Origin: Alloyangia mangrovi
GTDB taxonomy: Bacteria > Pseudomonadota > Alphaproteobacteria > Rhodobacterales > Rhodobacteraceae
NCBI RefSeq assembly: GCF_002300555.2
Contig: NZ_NTHN02000042.1
Span: forward strand, 1-49,067
DNA length: 49,067 nucleotides
Reading direction: 5' to 3'
Positions 37,234-45,779 of this stretch are shown here, piece after piece. Positions within the stretch are counted from its first letter, which is position 1, and each line of letters starts with the position of its first letter. A model generated the notes under the pieces. That model made no database searches. It saw only the letters and a list, made by a program, of their open reading frames with translations, and had not been told where the DNA came from. Both the position numbers and the translations under genes were made by a program.

Positions 37234-37926
37234 TTGACGACGCATGTATCTCTGCCGCACAACCCGGTGCTCGAACTCGAAACGCTGATTGACGAGACGC
37301 TGTTCGGCGCGCCGCGCCACATCGCCTATCGCGCGCTGTTCAAGCGGCTGCTCGACGTGACGCTCGTTCTCCTCCTCGCCCTGCCCGCGTTGCTCGTGGT
37401 GCTGGTCTGCGCCGCCCTCATCGCGCGTGACGGCCACTCGCCGATCTACCTGCAGAAGCGCGTGGGCCGGAACGGCAGCATCTTCCACATGTGGAAGCTC
37501 CGCTCGATGGTCGCCGATGCCGACCAGCTTCTCGAGGCGCACCTGCGCTCGGACGCGCAGGCCCGCATGGAATGGGAGTTCGCCCAGAAGCTGCGTAACG
37601 ACCCCCGGATCACCCCGATCGGCCGGATCATCCGCAAGAGCTCGATCGACGAGCTACCGCAGCTCTGGAACGTGCTGCGCGGCGACATGTCGCTTGTCGG
37701 CCCGCGTCCGATGATGGTCGAGCAGCGCGCGATCTACCCCGGCACCGCCTATTACGCGCTGCGCCCCGGCATCACCGGCTTCTGGCAGACCTCGGTGCGC
37801 AACGAGGCGAGCTTCACCGAGCGTGCCCGCTTCGACACCGACTACCTGCGGGATATGTCGCTGGTCACCGACCTCAAGCTGCTGCTGCGTACGGCCAAGG
37901 TGGTCTGGATCGGCACCGGCTGCTGA
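37234..37926 (+). CDS. Initiating sugar transferase (ExoY/WcaJ-like)
   Basis: A protein of about 230 residues of the bacterial sugar transferase family, which moves a sugar-1-phosphate (often galactose or glucose) to undecaprenyl phosphate to start exopolysaccharide repeats. One membrane segment ('LLDVTLVLLLALPALLVVLV') is followed by the cytoplasmic catalytic part 'GRNGSIFHMWKLRSMVADAD', 'IIRKSSIDELPQLWNVLRGD', 'MSLVGPRPMM' and 'LRPGITGFWQ'. It is a short, ExoY-like form without the N-terminal multi-helix domain. TTG 37234 is chosen as start because a perfect AGGAGG lies five bases upstream; an in-frame ATG at 37213 has no such site. Likely linked to the polysaccharide locus 5 kb upstream. 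Confidence 0.92.
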   Translation: MTTHVSLPHNPVLELETLIDETLFGAPRHIAYRALFKRLLDVTLVLLLALPALLVVLVCAALIARDGHSPIYLQKRVGRNGSIFHMWKLRSMVADADQLLEAHLRSDAQARMEWEFAQKLRNDPRITPIGRIIRKSSIDELPQLWNVLRGDMSLVGPRPMMVEQRAIYPGTAYYALRPGITGFWQTSVRNEASFTERARFDTDYLRDMSLVTDLKLLLRTAKVVWIGTGC

Positions 37927-37952
37927 GCCGCCGCCCGGCGATATCTGCAAAG

Positions 37953-37977
37953 GCCCGCGCTCCGGCGCGGGCTTCTT
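37953..37977 (+). terminator. Terminator after the sugar transferase
   Basis: GCCCGCGC-TCCG-GCGCGGGC (8-bp stem, 37953-37972) followed by TTCTTCGTT. It lies 26 bases after the stop. Confidence 0.75.
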
Positions 37978-37991
37978 CGTTGCGGCGGGCG

Positions 37992-38025
37992 AAAAAAAAA
38001 GGCGCCCCGGTCTCCCGGAGCGCCT
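37992..38025 (-). terminator. Terminator of the OmpA-lipoprotein gene
   Basis: On the minus strand a 10-bp stem with one mismatch (AGGCGCTCCGG/CCGGGGCGCCT, loop GAGA) is followed by nine T (37992-38000). It lies 28 bases after the gene. Confidence 0.85.
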
Positions 38026-38053
38026 TTCCTGTCTGCGACCTGTACCGCGCCGA

Positions 38054-38704
38054 TCAGGCGTTCGGCAGGATCACGATCTCGACGCGGCGGTTTTGCTGCT
38101 TGCCCTCCGCGGTCAGGTTCGACGCGATGGGCTGGTCTTCGCCGCGGCCGATGGCCTGCACGCGGTAGGACGGCACGCCCTGCTGCATCAGCAGCGAGGC
38201 CACAGAGGACGCGCGGCGCTGCGACAGCGACTGGTTGTAGGCAGCGGCGCCGTCGCTGTCGGTGTGGCCGATCACCTGCACGGTGGTGTTCGGATACTCG
38301 AGCAGGCTGCGGCCGACGGTGGCGATATCGCCCTGCAGGTCGGGGCGCAGCGAGGCGCTGTCGGTGGCAAAGAGGATGTCCTGCGGCATGGTCACGATCA
38401 GGCGGTCACCGGTGTTGGTGATGCCGACGTTGTTGCCCAGTTGCTGGCGCAGCGCCGCTTCCTGCTTGTCGAGATTGTTGCCGATCAGGCCGCCGGCGAT
38501 GGCGCCCGCAGCCGCGCCGGCCAGCGCGTTCTTCACCGCGTCATCGTTGTTGCCGCCAATGGCGCGGCCCGCGACGGCGCCGCCGAGCGCACCGATCATA
38601 ACGCCGTTCTTCGCCTGACGGTTGGGGTCGTTGACGTCAGTGCAGGCGGTCAGCGCCATGGCTGCTGCAAGCGTCGTGAAAACTGTGGTCTTTGCCCGGA
38701 ACAT
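38054..38704 (-). CDS. OmpA-family lipoprotein with glycine zipper
   Basis: A 216-residue outer-membrane lipoprotein. Signal peptide with lipobox 'LTAC' (C21) is followed by a Gly-zipper stretch (about residues 35-75, 'GALGGAVAGRAIGG', 'AGAAAGAIAGGLIGN'). A C-terminal OmpA/Pal-like peptidoglycan-binding domain completes it ('VIGHTDSDGAAAYNQSLSQR', 'IGRGEDQPIASN', 'NRRVEIVI'). It resembles YiaD/YfiB-type proteins that tie the outer membrane to the wall. ATG 38704-38702 starts the signal peptide; the frame is open upstream without support. Its terminator faces that of the sugar-transferase gene. Confidence 0.92.
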   Translation of the reverse strand: MFRAKTTVFTTLAAAMALTACTDVNDPNRQAKNGVMIGALGGAVAGRAIGGNNDDAVKNALAGAAAGAIAGGLIGNNLDKQEAALRQQLGNNVGITNTGDRLIVTMPQDILFATDSASLRPDLQGDIATVGRSLLEYPNTTVQVIGHTDSDGAAAYNQSLSQRRASSVASLLMQQGVPSYRVQAIGRGEDQPIASNLTAEGKQQNRRVEIVILPNA

Positions 38705-38828
38705 GTAATGCCTCGTGTCGTTTGCCCAAACTGGGTGTGCTCCAGTTATAGTGCGACGCGCCGCTTCGCCAATGGCCGTCCGTGCACAATGTTGGCAAGT
38801 CTCCGCCCATGGCTGCAACATCCCGTGC

Positions 38829-39686
38829 TCAGAGCGCGAGCTCTTCTGCCTCGAGCCGCGCTGCTTCCCAGGCGAGGATCGCGCGCTTGACCGGCAGCCC
38901 CCAGTGATACCCGCCGAGCCCGCCCGACTTGCGCAGCGCCCGGTGACAGGGGATCAGCCAGGAGACCGGGTTTCGCCCCACCGCCGTGCCCACGGCGCGC
39001 ACAGCGCGCGGGCTGCCGATGGCTTCGGCGATCTCGGAATAGCTGGTCACATGACCCGAGGGGATGCGCATCAGCGCCTCCCAGACCTTGATCTGGAATG
39101 GCGCGCCGATCAGATAGATGGGCACCTCGCCCTCCTGCTGCACCCCGAAGGCGGTTTGCGCCCAGGGGCGGAGGAACATCGGGTCCTCGGTGAACTCCGC
39201 GTTGGGCCAGCGCGAGAGCAGGTCGCGGAAGGTCTCCTCCTCTCCCGCCTCGGCGGCGAAGCCCATGCCGCAGATGCCCTTCTCGGTGCCCATGACCAGC
39301 GCCGGACCGAAGGGGCTCTCGAACCAGCCCCAGAAGATCGTCAGCCCCGCCCCGCCCTTGGCGAACTCGCCCGGGCTCATCGCCTCCCAGCGCAGGAAGA
39401 GGTCATGCAGCCGCCCGCCGCCCGAGAGCCCCGTCGCATGCGCCGTTTCCAGCGTCGAGAAGCGCTCCGACAGCAGCGCCTTGGCATGGCCGAGCGCGAG
39501 ATACTGCTGGAAACGCTTCGGCGAGACCCCCGCCCAGCGCGAGAAGAGGCGCTGGAAATGCGCCGGGCTCATGTCCATCTCGTCGGCCAGCCGCTCCAGG
39601 GTCATCTGCGTGCCGCCAGCGTCGATAAGCTCGATCGCCCGGCGCATGACGTTGAAGTGGTAACCCTGCTGTGCAAGCTCGCCCAT
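38829..39686 (-). CDS. Ada-like AraC-type regulator/O6-methylguanine-DNA methyltransferase, without the Ada zinc domain
   Basis: A 285-residue protein. An AraC-type helix-turn-helix region (residues about 10-105, 'MTLERLADEMDMSPAHFQRL', 'GVSPKRFQQYLALGHAKALL') is fused to an O6-methylguanine methyltransferase domain. The active-site motif PCHR lies near residue 247 ('NPVSWLIPCHRALRKSGGLG'). The N-terminal Ada zinc/methylphosphotriester domain is missing, so methylphosphotriester sensing as in E. coli Ada is not expected. ATG 39686-39684 has AGGAGG five bases upstream. Divergent from nth, another base-repair gene. Confidence 0.92.
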   Translation of the reverse strand: MGELAQQGYHFNVMRRAIELIDAGGTQMTLERLADEMDMSPAHFQRLFSRWAGVSPKRFQQYLALGHAKALLSERFSTLETAHATGLSGGGRLHDLFLRWEAMSPGEFAKGGAGLTIFWGWFESPFGPALVMGTEKGICGMGFAAEAGEEETFRDLLSRWPNAEFTEDPMFLRPWAQTAFGVQQEGEVPIYLIGAPFQIKVWEALMRIPSGHVTSYSEIAEAIGSPRAVRAVGTAVGRNPVSWLIPCHRALRKSGGLGGYHWGLPVKRAILAWEAARLEAEELAL

Positions 39687-39839
39687 CGCGGCCTCCTGTG
39701 CTCTCACTTCTGGCATAGCGGCAAACGGGCGCATCGCGCGACCCGAATGTTGCGCAAGCGGCGCGGGCGGGATTTGCGTATTTGGAAAGAGAAGAAGCCG
39801 GACTTGCGGGAAAAGGCCCGGCGTTGCATAGCATCCGTC

Positions 39840-40484
39840 ATGGCCAAGCAGCTCGATTATCACACGATCCGCGAGATCTTCACCCGCTTCCACGCCTCCG
39901 AACCGGAGCCGAAAGGGGAGCTCGACCACGTCAACGCCTACACGCTCGTGGTGGCGGTGGCGCTCTCGGCGCAGGCGACCGACGTCGGTGTCAACCGCGC
40001 CACGCACGCGCTGTTCAAGATCGCGGACACGCCCGAGAAGATGCTCGCCCTCGGCGAAGAGGTCCTGATCGAGCACATCAAGACCATCGGGCTTTATCGC
40101 AACAAGGCCAAGAACGTCATGAAGCTGTCGAAGATCCTCGTCGAGGAATACGGCGGCGAGGTGCCCTGCTCGCGCGCGGCGCTGGAGAGCCTGCCGGGCG
40201 TCGGACGCAAGACCGCCAACGTGGTGCTGAACATGTGGTGGCACTATCCGGCGCAGGCGGTGGACACCCACATCTTCCGCTTCGGCAACCGCTCGGGGGT
40301 TTGCCCCGGCAAGGACGTGGTCGCCGTCGAGCGCGCCATCGAAGATAACATCCCCGTGGATTTCCAGCAGCACGCGCATCACTGGATGATCCTGCACGGG
40401 CGCTACACCTGCGTCGCGCGCAAGCCCAAATGCGGGGCCTGCCTGATCCGCGACCTCTGCCAGTTCGAGGAAAAGACCCTATGA
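39840..40484 (+). CDS. nth: Endonuclease III
   Basis: A 214-residue base-excision repair glycosylase/AP lyase for oxidised pyrimidines. The helix-hairpin-helix 'LESLPGVGRKTANVVL' includes the catalytic Lys, the catalytic Asp lies in 'AVDTHIFRFGNR', and the 4Fe-4S cluster ligands follow the C-x6-C-x2-C-x5-C pattern in 'CVARKPKCGACLIRDLC'. ATG 39840 gives the normal length; the frame is open far upstream but that part has no family match. Its stop overlaps the start of the next gene (ATGA). Confidence 0.95.
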   Translation: MAKQLDYHTIREIFTRFHASEPEPKGELDHVNAYTLVVAVALSAQATDVGVNRATHALFKIADTPEKMLALGEEVLIEHIKTIGLYRNKAKNVMKLSKILVEEYGGEVPCSRAALESLPGVGRKTANVVLNMWWHYPAQAVDTHIFRFGNRSGVCPGKDVVAVERAIEDNIPVDFQQHAHHWMILHGRYTCVARKPKCGACLIRDLCQFEEKTL

Positions 40485-41470
40485 AAAAGTACCAGGTTGT
40501 CGGCATCGGCAACGCCATCGTCGACGTGCTGACCCGGGCCGATGACTCGTTTCTCGAGCACATGGGCATCACCAAGGGCATCATGCAGCTGATCGAGCGC
40601 GAGCGCGCCGAGCTGCTTTACGGCGCCATGGACGGGCGCGTGCAGGCCCCCGGCGGTTCGGTCGCCAATACGCTGGCGGGCCTCGGCAATCTCGGGCTGC
40701 GCACCGCCTTCATCGGCCGGGTGCATGACGATGCGCTGGGGCGCTTCTACGCCGAGGCGATGGAGAAGGACGGCACCGCCTTCGTCAACCCGCCGGTGCC
40801 GGGGGGCGAGCTGCCGACCTCGCGCTCGATGATCTTCGTCTCGCCGGATGGCGAGCGCTCGATGAACACCTACCTCGGCATCTCCGCCGAGCTGGGGCCG
40901 GATGACGTCGACGAAGCAGTGGCCGCCGAGGCCGAGATCGTCTTCCTCGAGGGCTATCTCTTCGACAAGGACAAGGGCAAGGAAGCCTTCATCCGTCTTG
41001 CCCGCGCCTGCCGCGCGGCGGGGGGCAAGGCCGGGATCGCCATTTCCGACCCCTTTTGCGTCGAGCGCCACCGCGCGGACTTCCTGCAACTCATCGAGCA
41101 CGAAATGGACTACGTGATCGGCAACGAGGCCGAGATCCGCTCGCTCTACCAGGACAATTCGCTGGAGGCCGACCTGGAGCGCGTCGCGGCGATCTGCCCG
41201 CTGGTGATCTGCACCCGCTCCGGCGATGGGGTGACCATCCTCAAGGACGGCGTCCGGACGGATGTGCCGGTGACCAGGATCGTCCCAGTCGATGCCACCG
41301 GCGCCGGGGATCAGTTCGCCGCCGGCTTCCTCTACGGGCTGGCGACGGGCACCGACATGCAGACCGCGGGCCGCATGGGCACCGTGGCGGCGACCGAGGT
41401 GATCACCCACATGGGGCCGCGCCCCGAGGCAAGCCTGCCCGAGCTGTTCCGCGAGGCCGGGCTGCTCTGA
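40481..41470 (+). CDS. PfkB-family sugar/nucleoside kinase (adenosine kinase-like)
   Basis: A 329-residue ribokinase-type enzyme. N-terminal 'VVGIGNAIVDVL' and 'PGGSVANTLAGLGNLG' form the substrate side; the C-terminal signature 'DATGAGDQFAAGFLYGLATG' carries the catalytic Asp. The order and 'MKKYQVVGIGNAIVDVLTRA' start are those of proteins usually annotated adenosine kinase in alphaproteobacteria, but other nucleoside or sugar substrates are possible. Two six-G runs in this gene are read without a shift. It is translationally coupled to nth by ATGA. Confidence 0.9.
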   Translation: MKKYQVVGIGNAIVDVLTRADDSFLEHMGITKGIMQLIERERAELLYGAMDGRVQAPGGSVANTLAGLGNLGLRTAFIGRVHDDALGRFYAEAMEKDGTAFVNPPVPGGELPTSRSMIFVSPDGERSMNTYLGISAELGPDDVDEAVAAEAEIVFLEGYLFDKDKGKEAFIRLARACRAAGGKAGIAISDPFCVERHRADFLQLIEHEMDYVIGNEAEIRSLYQDNSLEADLERVAAICPLVICTRSGDGVTILKDGVRTDVPVTRIVPVDATGAGDQFAAGFLYGLATGTDMQTAGRMGTVAATEVITHMGPRPEASLPELFREAGLL

Positions 41471-41505
41471 AGGCTTCTGCCCCAGGAAACTGACCCCGAA
41501 ACAGG

Positions 41506-41540
41506 AAACGGCGCCCCCGCGGGGACGCCGTTTTTCTTTT
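41506..41540. terminator. Bidirectional terminator between the PfkB kinase gene and polA
   Basis: AAACGGCG-c-CCCC-GC-GGGG-a-CGCCGTTT (41506-41533), a 12-bp stem with one mismatch, followed by TTCTTTTCC on the plus strand and preceded by AAAC on the other. It separates two converging genes. Confidence 0.82.
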
Positions 41541-41556
41541 CCTCGATGGGGAAGGC

Positions 41557-44370
41557 TCAGTGCGCCTCGGCCCAGTTCTTGCCCTGCCCGGCGTCGACCA
41601 CCAGCGGCACGTCGAGCTTCACCACCGGCTCGGCCGCGCCTTCCATGACCTCGCGGGCGGTGGCGATCAGCTTGTCGACGCCCTCCTCGGCGACCTCGAA
41701 GATCAGTTCGTCGTGCACCTGCAGCAGCATCTTGGCCGGCAGTCCCTCGATCGCGGCGGGCATGCGGATCATCGCCCGGCGGATGATGTCCGCCGCGGTG
41801 CCCTGGATCGGTGCGTTGATCGCCGCGCGACGGGCGAAACCGGCGTGCGGCCCCTTGGCGTTGATCTCGGGCGTGTGGATCACCCGGCCGAACAGCGTCT
41901 CGACCCGGTCGTGCTCCTTGGCGAAGGCAATAGTGTCGTCCATGTAGGTCTTGATGCCCGGGAAACGCTCGAAATAGCGGTCGATGAAGGCCTGCGCCTC
42001 GCCGCGCGGGATGCGCAGGTTGCGGGCGAGGCCGAAGCCCGAGATCCCGTAAATCACCCCGAAGTTGATCGCCTTGGCGCGGCGGCGGATGTCCGGGGTC
42101 ATCTCTTCCATCGGCACGCCGAACATCTCGGACGCGGTCATCGCGTGGATGTCCTGCCCGTCGCGGAAGGCCTGCTTGAGCGCGGCGATATCGGCCATAT
42201 GCGCAAGGATGCGCAACTCGATCTGGCTGTAGTCGAGCGAGACGATGAGTTTGCCCTCGGGCGCGACGAAGGCCTCGCGGATGCGCCGCCCCTCTTCCGA
42301 GCGCACCGGGATGTTCTGCAGGTTGGGCTCGGTCGAGGCGAGGCGGCCGGTGTTGGCCCCGGCGATGGAATAAGAGGTATGGACGCGCCCGGTCTCGGGG
42401 TTGATGTGCTCCTGCAGGGCGTCGGTGTAGGTAGACTTCAGCTTCTGCAGCTGGCGGTAGTCCAGAACGCGGGCGGCGAAGTCATGCTCGGTGGCGAGGT
42501 CCTCCAGTACCTCGGCGGGCGTGGACCAAGCGCCGGTCTTGGTCTTCTTGCCACCCTCCAGCCCCATCTCGGCAAAGAGGATCTCGCCGACCTGCGCCGG
42601 GGAGTTGACGTTGAACGGATGGCCTGCCAGCTCGTGCAGCTCGGCCTCGAGCCCCGCCATCTTCTGGGCAAAGGCGGTGGACATGCGCGACAGCGTGCCC
42701 CGGTCCACCTGCACCCCCGCCAGCTCCATCTCGGCCAGCACCGGCACCAGCGGGCGCTCGGTGCCCTCGTAGACGCGGGTGACCCGCGAGAGGTGCAGCC
42801 GCGGCTTCAGCAGCTTCCACAGGCGCAGGGTGATGTCGGCATCCTCGGCGGCATATTTCACCGCGTCCTCGATCGGCACCCGGTCGAAGGTGATCATCTT
42901 CTTGCCCGAGCCGAGCAGATCCTTGATCGGGATCGGCACGTGGCCGAGATAGCGCTCCGACAGCGCGTCCATGCCGTGATTGTGCAGCCCGGCGTTGAGC
43001 GCGTAGGAGATCAGCATGGTGTCGTCGATCGGCGCGACGCCGATGCCGTAGCGCGAGAACACCTTGGCATCGTATTTCATGTTCTGGCCGATCTTCATCA
43101 CCGCCGGGTCTTCGAGCAGCGGCTGCAACAGGTTGAGCGCATCGTTCATCGGCATCTGGCCCTCGGCCAGATCGTCCGAGCCGAAAAGATCCGCCTCGCC
43201 CCCGGCCGCGCGATGCGCCAGCGGGATGTAGCAGGCCTGCCCCGGCTCGACGGCCAGCGAGATGCCGACGAGATCGCAGGTCATCTCGTTGAGGCCGGTG
43301 GTCTCGGTGTCCACCGCCACCCAGCCGCGCTGCCGCGCCTGCGCGATCCACGGCGCGAGATCGGCGGCGCTCTTCACCCAGGTGTAGGCGGCAGGGTCGA
43401 TGGGCGGCATCTCGGGGGCGTCCGCAGCGGCGGGCGTATCGGCTGCCGGCGCGTTGGCCTCGGTGATCACCGGCGCCTCGGCCCCGAGCGCATTTGCGAT
43501 TCGCTTGGTGAGGGTCGAGAACTCCATCTCGGCGAGGAAGGCGAGCAGCTTCTCGGGGTCCGGCTCCTTCACCTCGAGATCGTCGAGCGTGAAGTCGAGC
43601 GGGGTTTCGCAGTCGAGCTGCACCAGTTTCTTCGACAGCTCGATCTGCGCGCGGTTCTCAACCAGCGTCTGTCGGCGCTTGGGCTGCTTGATCTCCTCGG
43701 CGCGGTCCAGAAGCTCCTCGAGCGAGCCATACTCGTTGATCAGCAGCGCCGCGGTCTTGATGCCGATGCCCGGCGCGCCCGGCACGTTGTCGACCGAGTC
43801 GCCGGCCAGCGCCTGCACGTCGACCACACGCTCCGGCCCGACGCCGAACTTCTCGATCACCCCGTCGCGGTCGATCCGGCGGTTCTTCATCGCGTCGAGC
43901 ATCTCGACCCCGTCACCGACCAGTTGCATCAGGTCCTTGTCCGAGGAGATGATCGTCACGCGCCCGCCCGCTTCGCGCGCCTGGCACGAGAGCGTGGCGA
44001 TGATGTCGTCGGCCTCGAAGCCCTCGAGCTCCTTGCAGGCGATGTTGAAGGCGATGGTGGCGGTGCGGGTCAGCGGGATCTGCGGGCGCAGGTCCTCGGG
44101 CATGGCCTCGCGATTGGCCTTGTAGAGATCGTAGAGATCATTGCGGAACGTGTGGCTGCCCTTGTCGAAGATCACCGCCACGTGGGTCGGCGCGTCGGGA
44201 CCGGAGCTCTCCTCGACGTATTTCTGCAGCATGTTACAAAAGCCGCTGACCGCGCCGATGGGCAGCCCGTCGGACTTGCGGGTGAGCGGCGGCAGCGCGT
44301 GGTAGGCGCGGAAGATGAAGGCCGATCCGTCGATCAGATGCAGGTGGCAGCCCTTGCCGAACTGGGTCAT
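41557..44370 (-). CDS. polA: DNA polymerase I
   Basis: A 937-residue enzyme with three domains. The N-terminal 5'-3' exonuclease (to about residue 290) begins 'LHLIDGSAFIFRAYHALPPL'. The central 3'-5' exonuclease is intact ('WVAVDTETTGLNEMTCDLVG', DxE near 353-355; 'YAAEDADITLRLWK'), so proofreading should be active. The polymerase domain has motif A 'SLDYSQIELRILAHM' (about 712), motif B 'RRAKAINFGVIYGISGFG' (about 767) and motif C 'LQVHDELIFEV' (about 885). It fills gaps in repair and removes Okazaki primers. It converges on the PfkB kinase gene. Confidence 0.97.
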   Translation of the reverse strand: MTQFGKGCHLHLIDGSAFIFRAYHALPPLTRKSDGLPIGAVSGFCNMLQKYVEESSGPDAPTHVAVIFDKGSHTFRNDLYDLYKANREAMPEDLRPQIPLTRTATIAFNIACKELEGFEADDIIATLSCQAREAGGRVTIISSDKDLMQLVGDGVEMLDAMKNRRIDRDGVIEKFGVGPERVVDVQALAGDSVDNVPGAPGIGIKTAALLINEYGSLEELLDRAEEIKQPKRRQTLVENRAQIELSKKLVQLDCETPLDFTLDDLEVKEPDPEKLLAFLAEMEFSTLTKRIANALGAEAPVITEANAPAADTPAAADAPEMPPIDPAAYTWVKSAADLAPWIAQARQRGWVAVDTETTGLNEMTCDLVGISLAVEPGQACYIPLAHRAAGGEADLFGSDDLAEGQMPMNDALNLLQPLLEDPAVMKIGQNMKYDAKVFSRYGIGVAPIDDTMLISYALNAGLHNHGMDALSERYLGHVPIPIKDLLGSGKKMITFDRVPIEDAVKYAAEDADITLRLWKLLKPRLHLSRVTRVYEGTERPLVPVLAEMELAGVQVDRGTLSRMSTAFAQKMAGLEAELHELAGHPFNVNSPAQVGEILFAEMGLEGGKKTKTGAWSTPAEVLEDLATEHDFAARVLDYRQLQKLKSTYTDALQEHINPETGRVHTSYSIAGANTGRLASTEPNLQNIPVRSEEGRRIREAFVAPEGKLIVSLDYSQIELRILAHMADIAALKQAFRDGQDIHAMTASEMFGVPMEEMTPDIRRRAKAINFGVIYGISGFGLARNLRIPRGEAQAFIDRYFERFPGIKTYMDDTIAFAKEHDRVETLFGRVIHTPEINAKGPHAGFARRAAINAPIQGTAADIIRRAMIRMPAAIEGLPAKMLLQVHDELIFEVAEEGVDKLIATAREVMEGAAEPVVKLDVPLVVDAGQGKNWAEAH

Positions 44371-44490
44371 GGTGGCGTCTCCTTGGCCTCGCGCTTTTGC
44401 AAGGGTTTGCCATGGGCGGGCGCGGGGTGCCAGAGGGGATCACGAGGCAGGCACAGGGCACGGTCCTCGGCTCGGCAGCAAATCGGGCAG

Positions 44491-44553
44491 GAGGGGGCTC
44501 TGCCCCCGCCGCGCTGCGCGCGCCTCCCCCGGGATATTTTCGCCTAGAAGAAG
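44491..44553 (+). repeat. Dispersed intergenic palindromic repeat, copy 2
   Basis: GAGGGGGCTCTGCCCCC, then a GC-rich arm, then CTCCCCCGGGATATTTTCG and CCTAGAAGAAG. The block order equals that of the copy at 8659-8711. Confidence 0.7.
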
Positions 44554-44574
44554 TCCGGGGGGGGCGGCGCCTGC

Positions 44575-44640
44575 CTTTCTTCTAGGTCCAAATATCCCCG
44601 CCGGAGGCAGGCCGAACGGCGCCCGCGGCGCTCCGCCGGG
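44575..44640 (-). repeat. Dispersed intergenic repeat, copy 3 (inverted)
   Basis: Reading the minus strand gives a GC-rich hairpin arm, then GGGGATATTTGG and CCTAGAAGAAAGG. It faces copy 2 with about 20 bases between, so the two can pair in a BIME-like structure upstream of polA and downstream of mbfA. Confidence 0.65.
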
Positions 44641-44652
44641 GAAACGTGCCGC

Positions 44653-45627
44653 TCAGCCGCTACCGATCAGCACCCCAGCCGCGAGCACCAGCGCGCCGCC
44701 CAGGACCACCTGCAGCGCGGCACGCAGGAAAGGGGTCTCCATGTAGCGCTTCTGGATCCAGGCGATGGCCCAGAGCTCGAAGAAGACCACGATCCATGCA
44801 ATGATCGTCGCGGTCCAGAAATGCGGGATGAGATAGGGCAGCGCGTGACCGAGCCCGCCGACTGCGGTCATCACCCCCGAAGCAATGCCCCGCTTCAGCG
44901 GCGAGCCACGGCCCGAGAGCTCGCCGTCGTCCGAGGCGGCCTCGGTGAAGCCCATGGAGATGCCCGCACCGACCGAGGCGGCGAGACCGACGAGGAAGGT
45001 GGTCCAGGTGTCCTGCGTGGCAAAGGCGGTGGCGAAGATCGGGGCCAGGGTGGAGACCGAACCATCCATCAAGCCCGCCAGCCCCGGCTGCACCCAGGTC
45101 AGCACGAACTGCCGGTGCGCCATGCGGTCCTCGGAATCGCGCGCCGCGCCGTCCAGGTGTTTCTCAACCAGTTCCCCGGCGCGCTCCTCGTGGCCCGCCT
45201 CGGCGGCGGCGAGATCGCCAAGCAGCTTGCGCGTCGCGGCATCGCTGCTGCGCTTGGCCGCCTCGTGGTAGAAGCGCTCGGCCTCGCGCTCCATTGCCTC
45301 GGCCTCGTCGCGGATGCGCTCCAGCGGCAGGTTCTGCACCAGCCAGACCGGGCGGCGGGCGTAGAAGCCCGCCACATGCTCGCGGCGGATCAGCGGGATC
45401 ACCTCGCCGAAGCGCATGCGGTGCAGGCTGATCAGTGCACGGCGGTGGCCGTCCTCCTCCTCGGCCATGCCGTCGAAGACGGCGGCGGTATCGGGGTACT
45501 CGGCGCGCAGCCGCTCGGCGTAGGAGCGGTAGATCCGCGCGTCGTCCTCCTCTGAGGAGATTGCCAGGGCAAGCACCTCCTGCTCGCTCAGATCGCGGAA
45601 ATGGCGCCGCTGGGTGAAGAATCGCAT
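44653..45627 (-). CDS. mbfA: Membrane-bound ferritin-like iron exporter MbfA
   Basis: A 324-residue protein combining a rubrerythrin/ferritin-like di-iron domain with a VIT1/CCC1-type membrane domain. The first about 150 residues carry four iron-ligand helices ('AISSEEDDARIYRSYAERL', 'DGMAEEEDGHRRALISLH', 'EAERFYHEAAKRSSD', 'AAEAGHEERAGELVEKH'). The rest holds about five transmembrane helices ('WVQPGLAGLMDGSVSTLAPI', 'VGAGISMGFTEAASDDGELS'). MbfA exports iron and resists peroxide stress in Bradyrhizobium and Agrobacterium, where Irr represses it. An Irr-like box lies in its promoter here. ATG 45627-45625 with GGAG upstream. Confidence 0.93.
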   Translation of the reverse strand: MRFFTQRRHFRDLSEQEVLALAISSEEDDARIYRSYAERLRAEYPDTAAVFDGMAEEEDGHRRALISLHRMRFGEVIPLIRREHVAGFYARRPVWLVQNLPLERIRDEAEAMEREAERFYHEAAKRSSDAATRKLLGDLAAAEAGHEERAGELVEKHLDGAARDSEDRMAHRQFVLTWVQPGLAGLMDGSVSTLAPIFATAFATQDTWTTFLVGLAASVGAGISMGFTEAASDDGELSGRGSPLKRGIASGVMTAVGGLGHALPYLIPHFWTATIIAWIVVFFELWAIAWIQKRYMETPFLRAALQVVLGGALVLAAGVLIGSG

Positions 45628-45649
45628 GGGGAACTCCGGCCTGCACTCA

Positions 45650-45673
45650 CTTTAGAATGATTCCAATCTAAAG
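45650..45673 (-). promoter_or_regulatory. Irr-like iron control element in the mbfA promoter
   Basis: CTTTAGAATGATTCC-AATCTAAAG: perfect 7-bp arms CTTTAGA/TCTAAAG with an inner TTTAGAA-N3-TTC that resembles the Irr box (ICE). On the minus strand it overlaps a -10-like TAGATT 16 bases after TTGCAC. Position and sequence fit Irr repression of mbfA under low iron. Confidence 0.7.
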
Positions 45674-45733
45674 CGCTTTGCGGCAGGTGCAAGACGGCAG
45701 AATGTCCTTCGCTCGCGGCATGTTGCTTGCCTG

Positions 45734-45757
45734 AACTGAACCGTGCGGTTTACAGTT
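45734..45757 (+). promoter_or_regulatory. Candidate TetR operator
   Basis: AACTGAACCG-TG-CGGTTTACAGTT: a near-palindrome with the perfect core AACCG-TG-CGGTT, 22 bases before the start of the TetR gene. It probably mediates autoregulation. Confidence 0.5.
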
Positions 45758-45779
45758 GCCGGGACAAAGGAGCTGCCTG

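Noticed and set aside
41560-44547. 995-codon open frame on the plus strand opposite polA
   Set aside because: Same effect: antisense to a well-supported polA, product rich in Arg/His/Val without domains.
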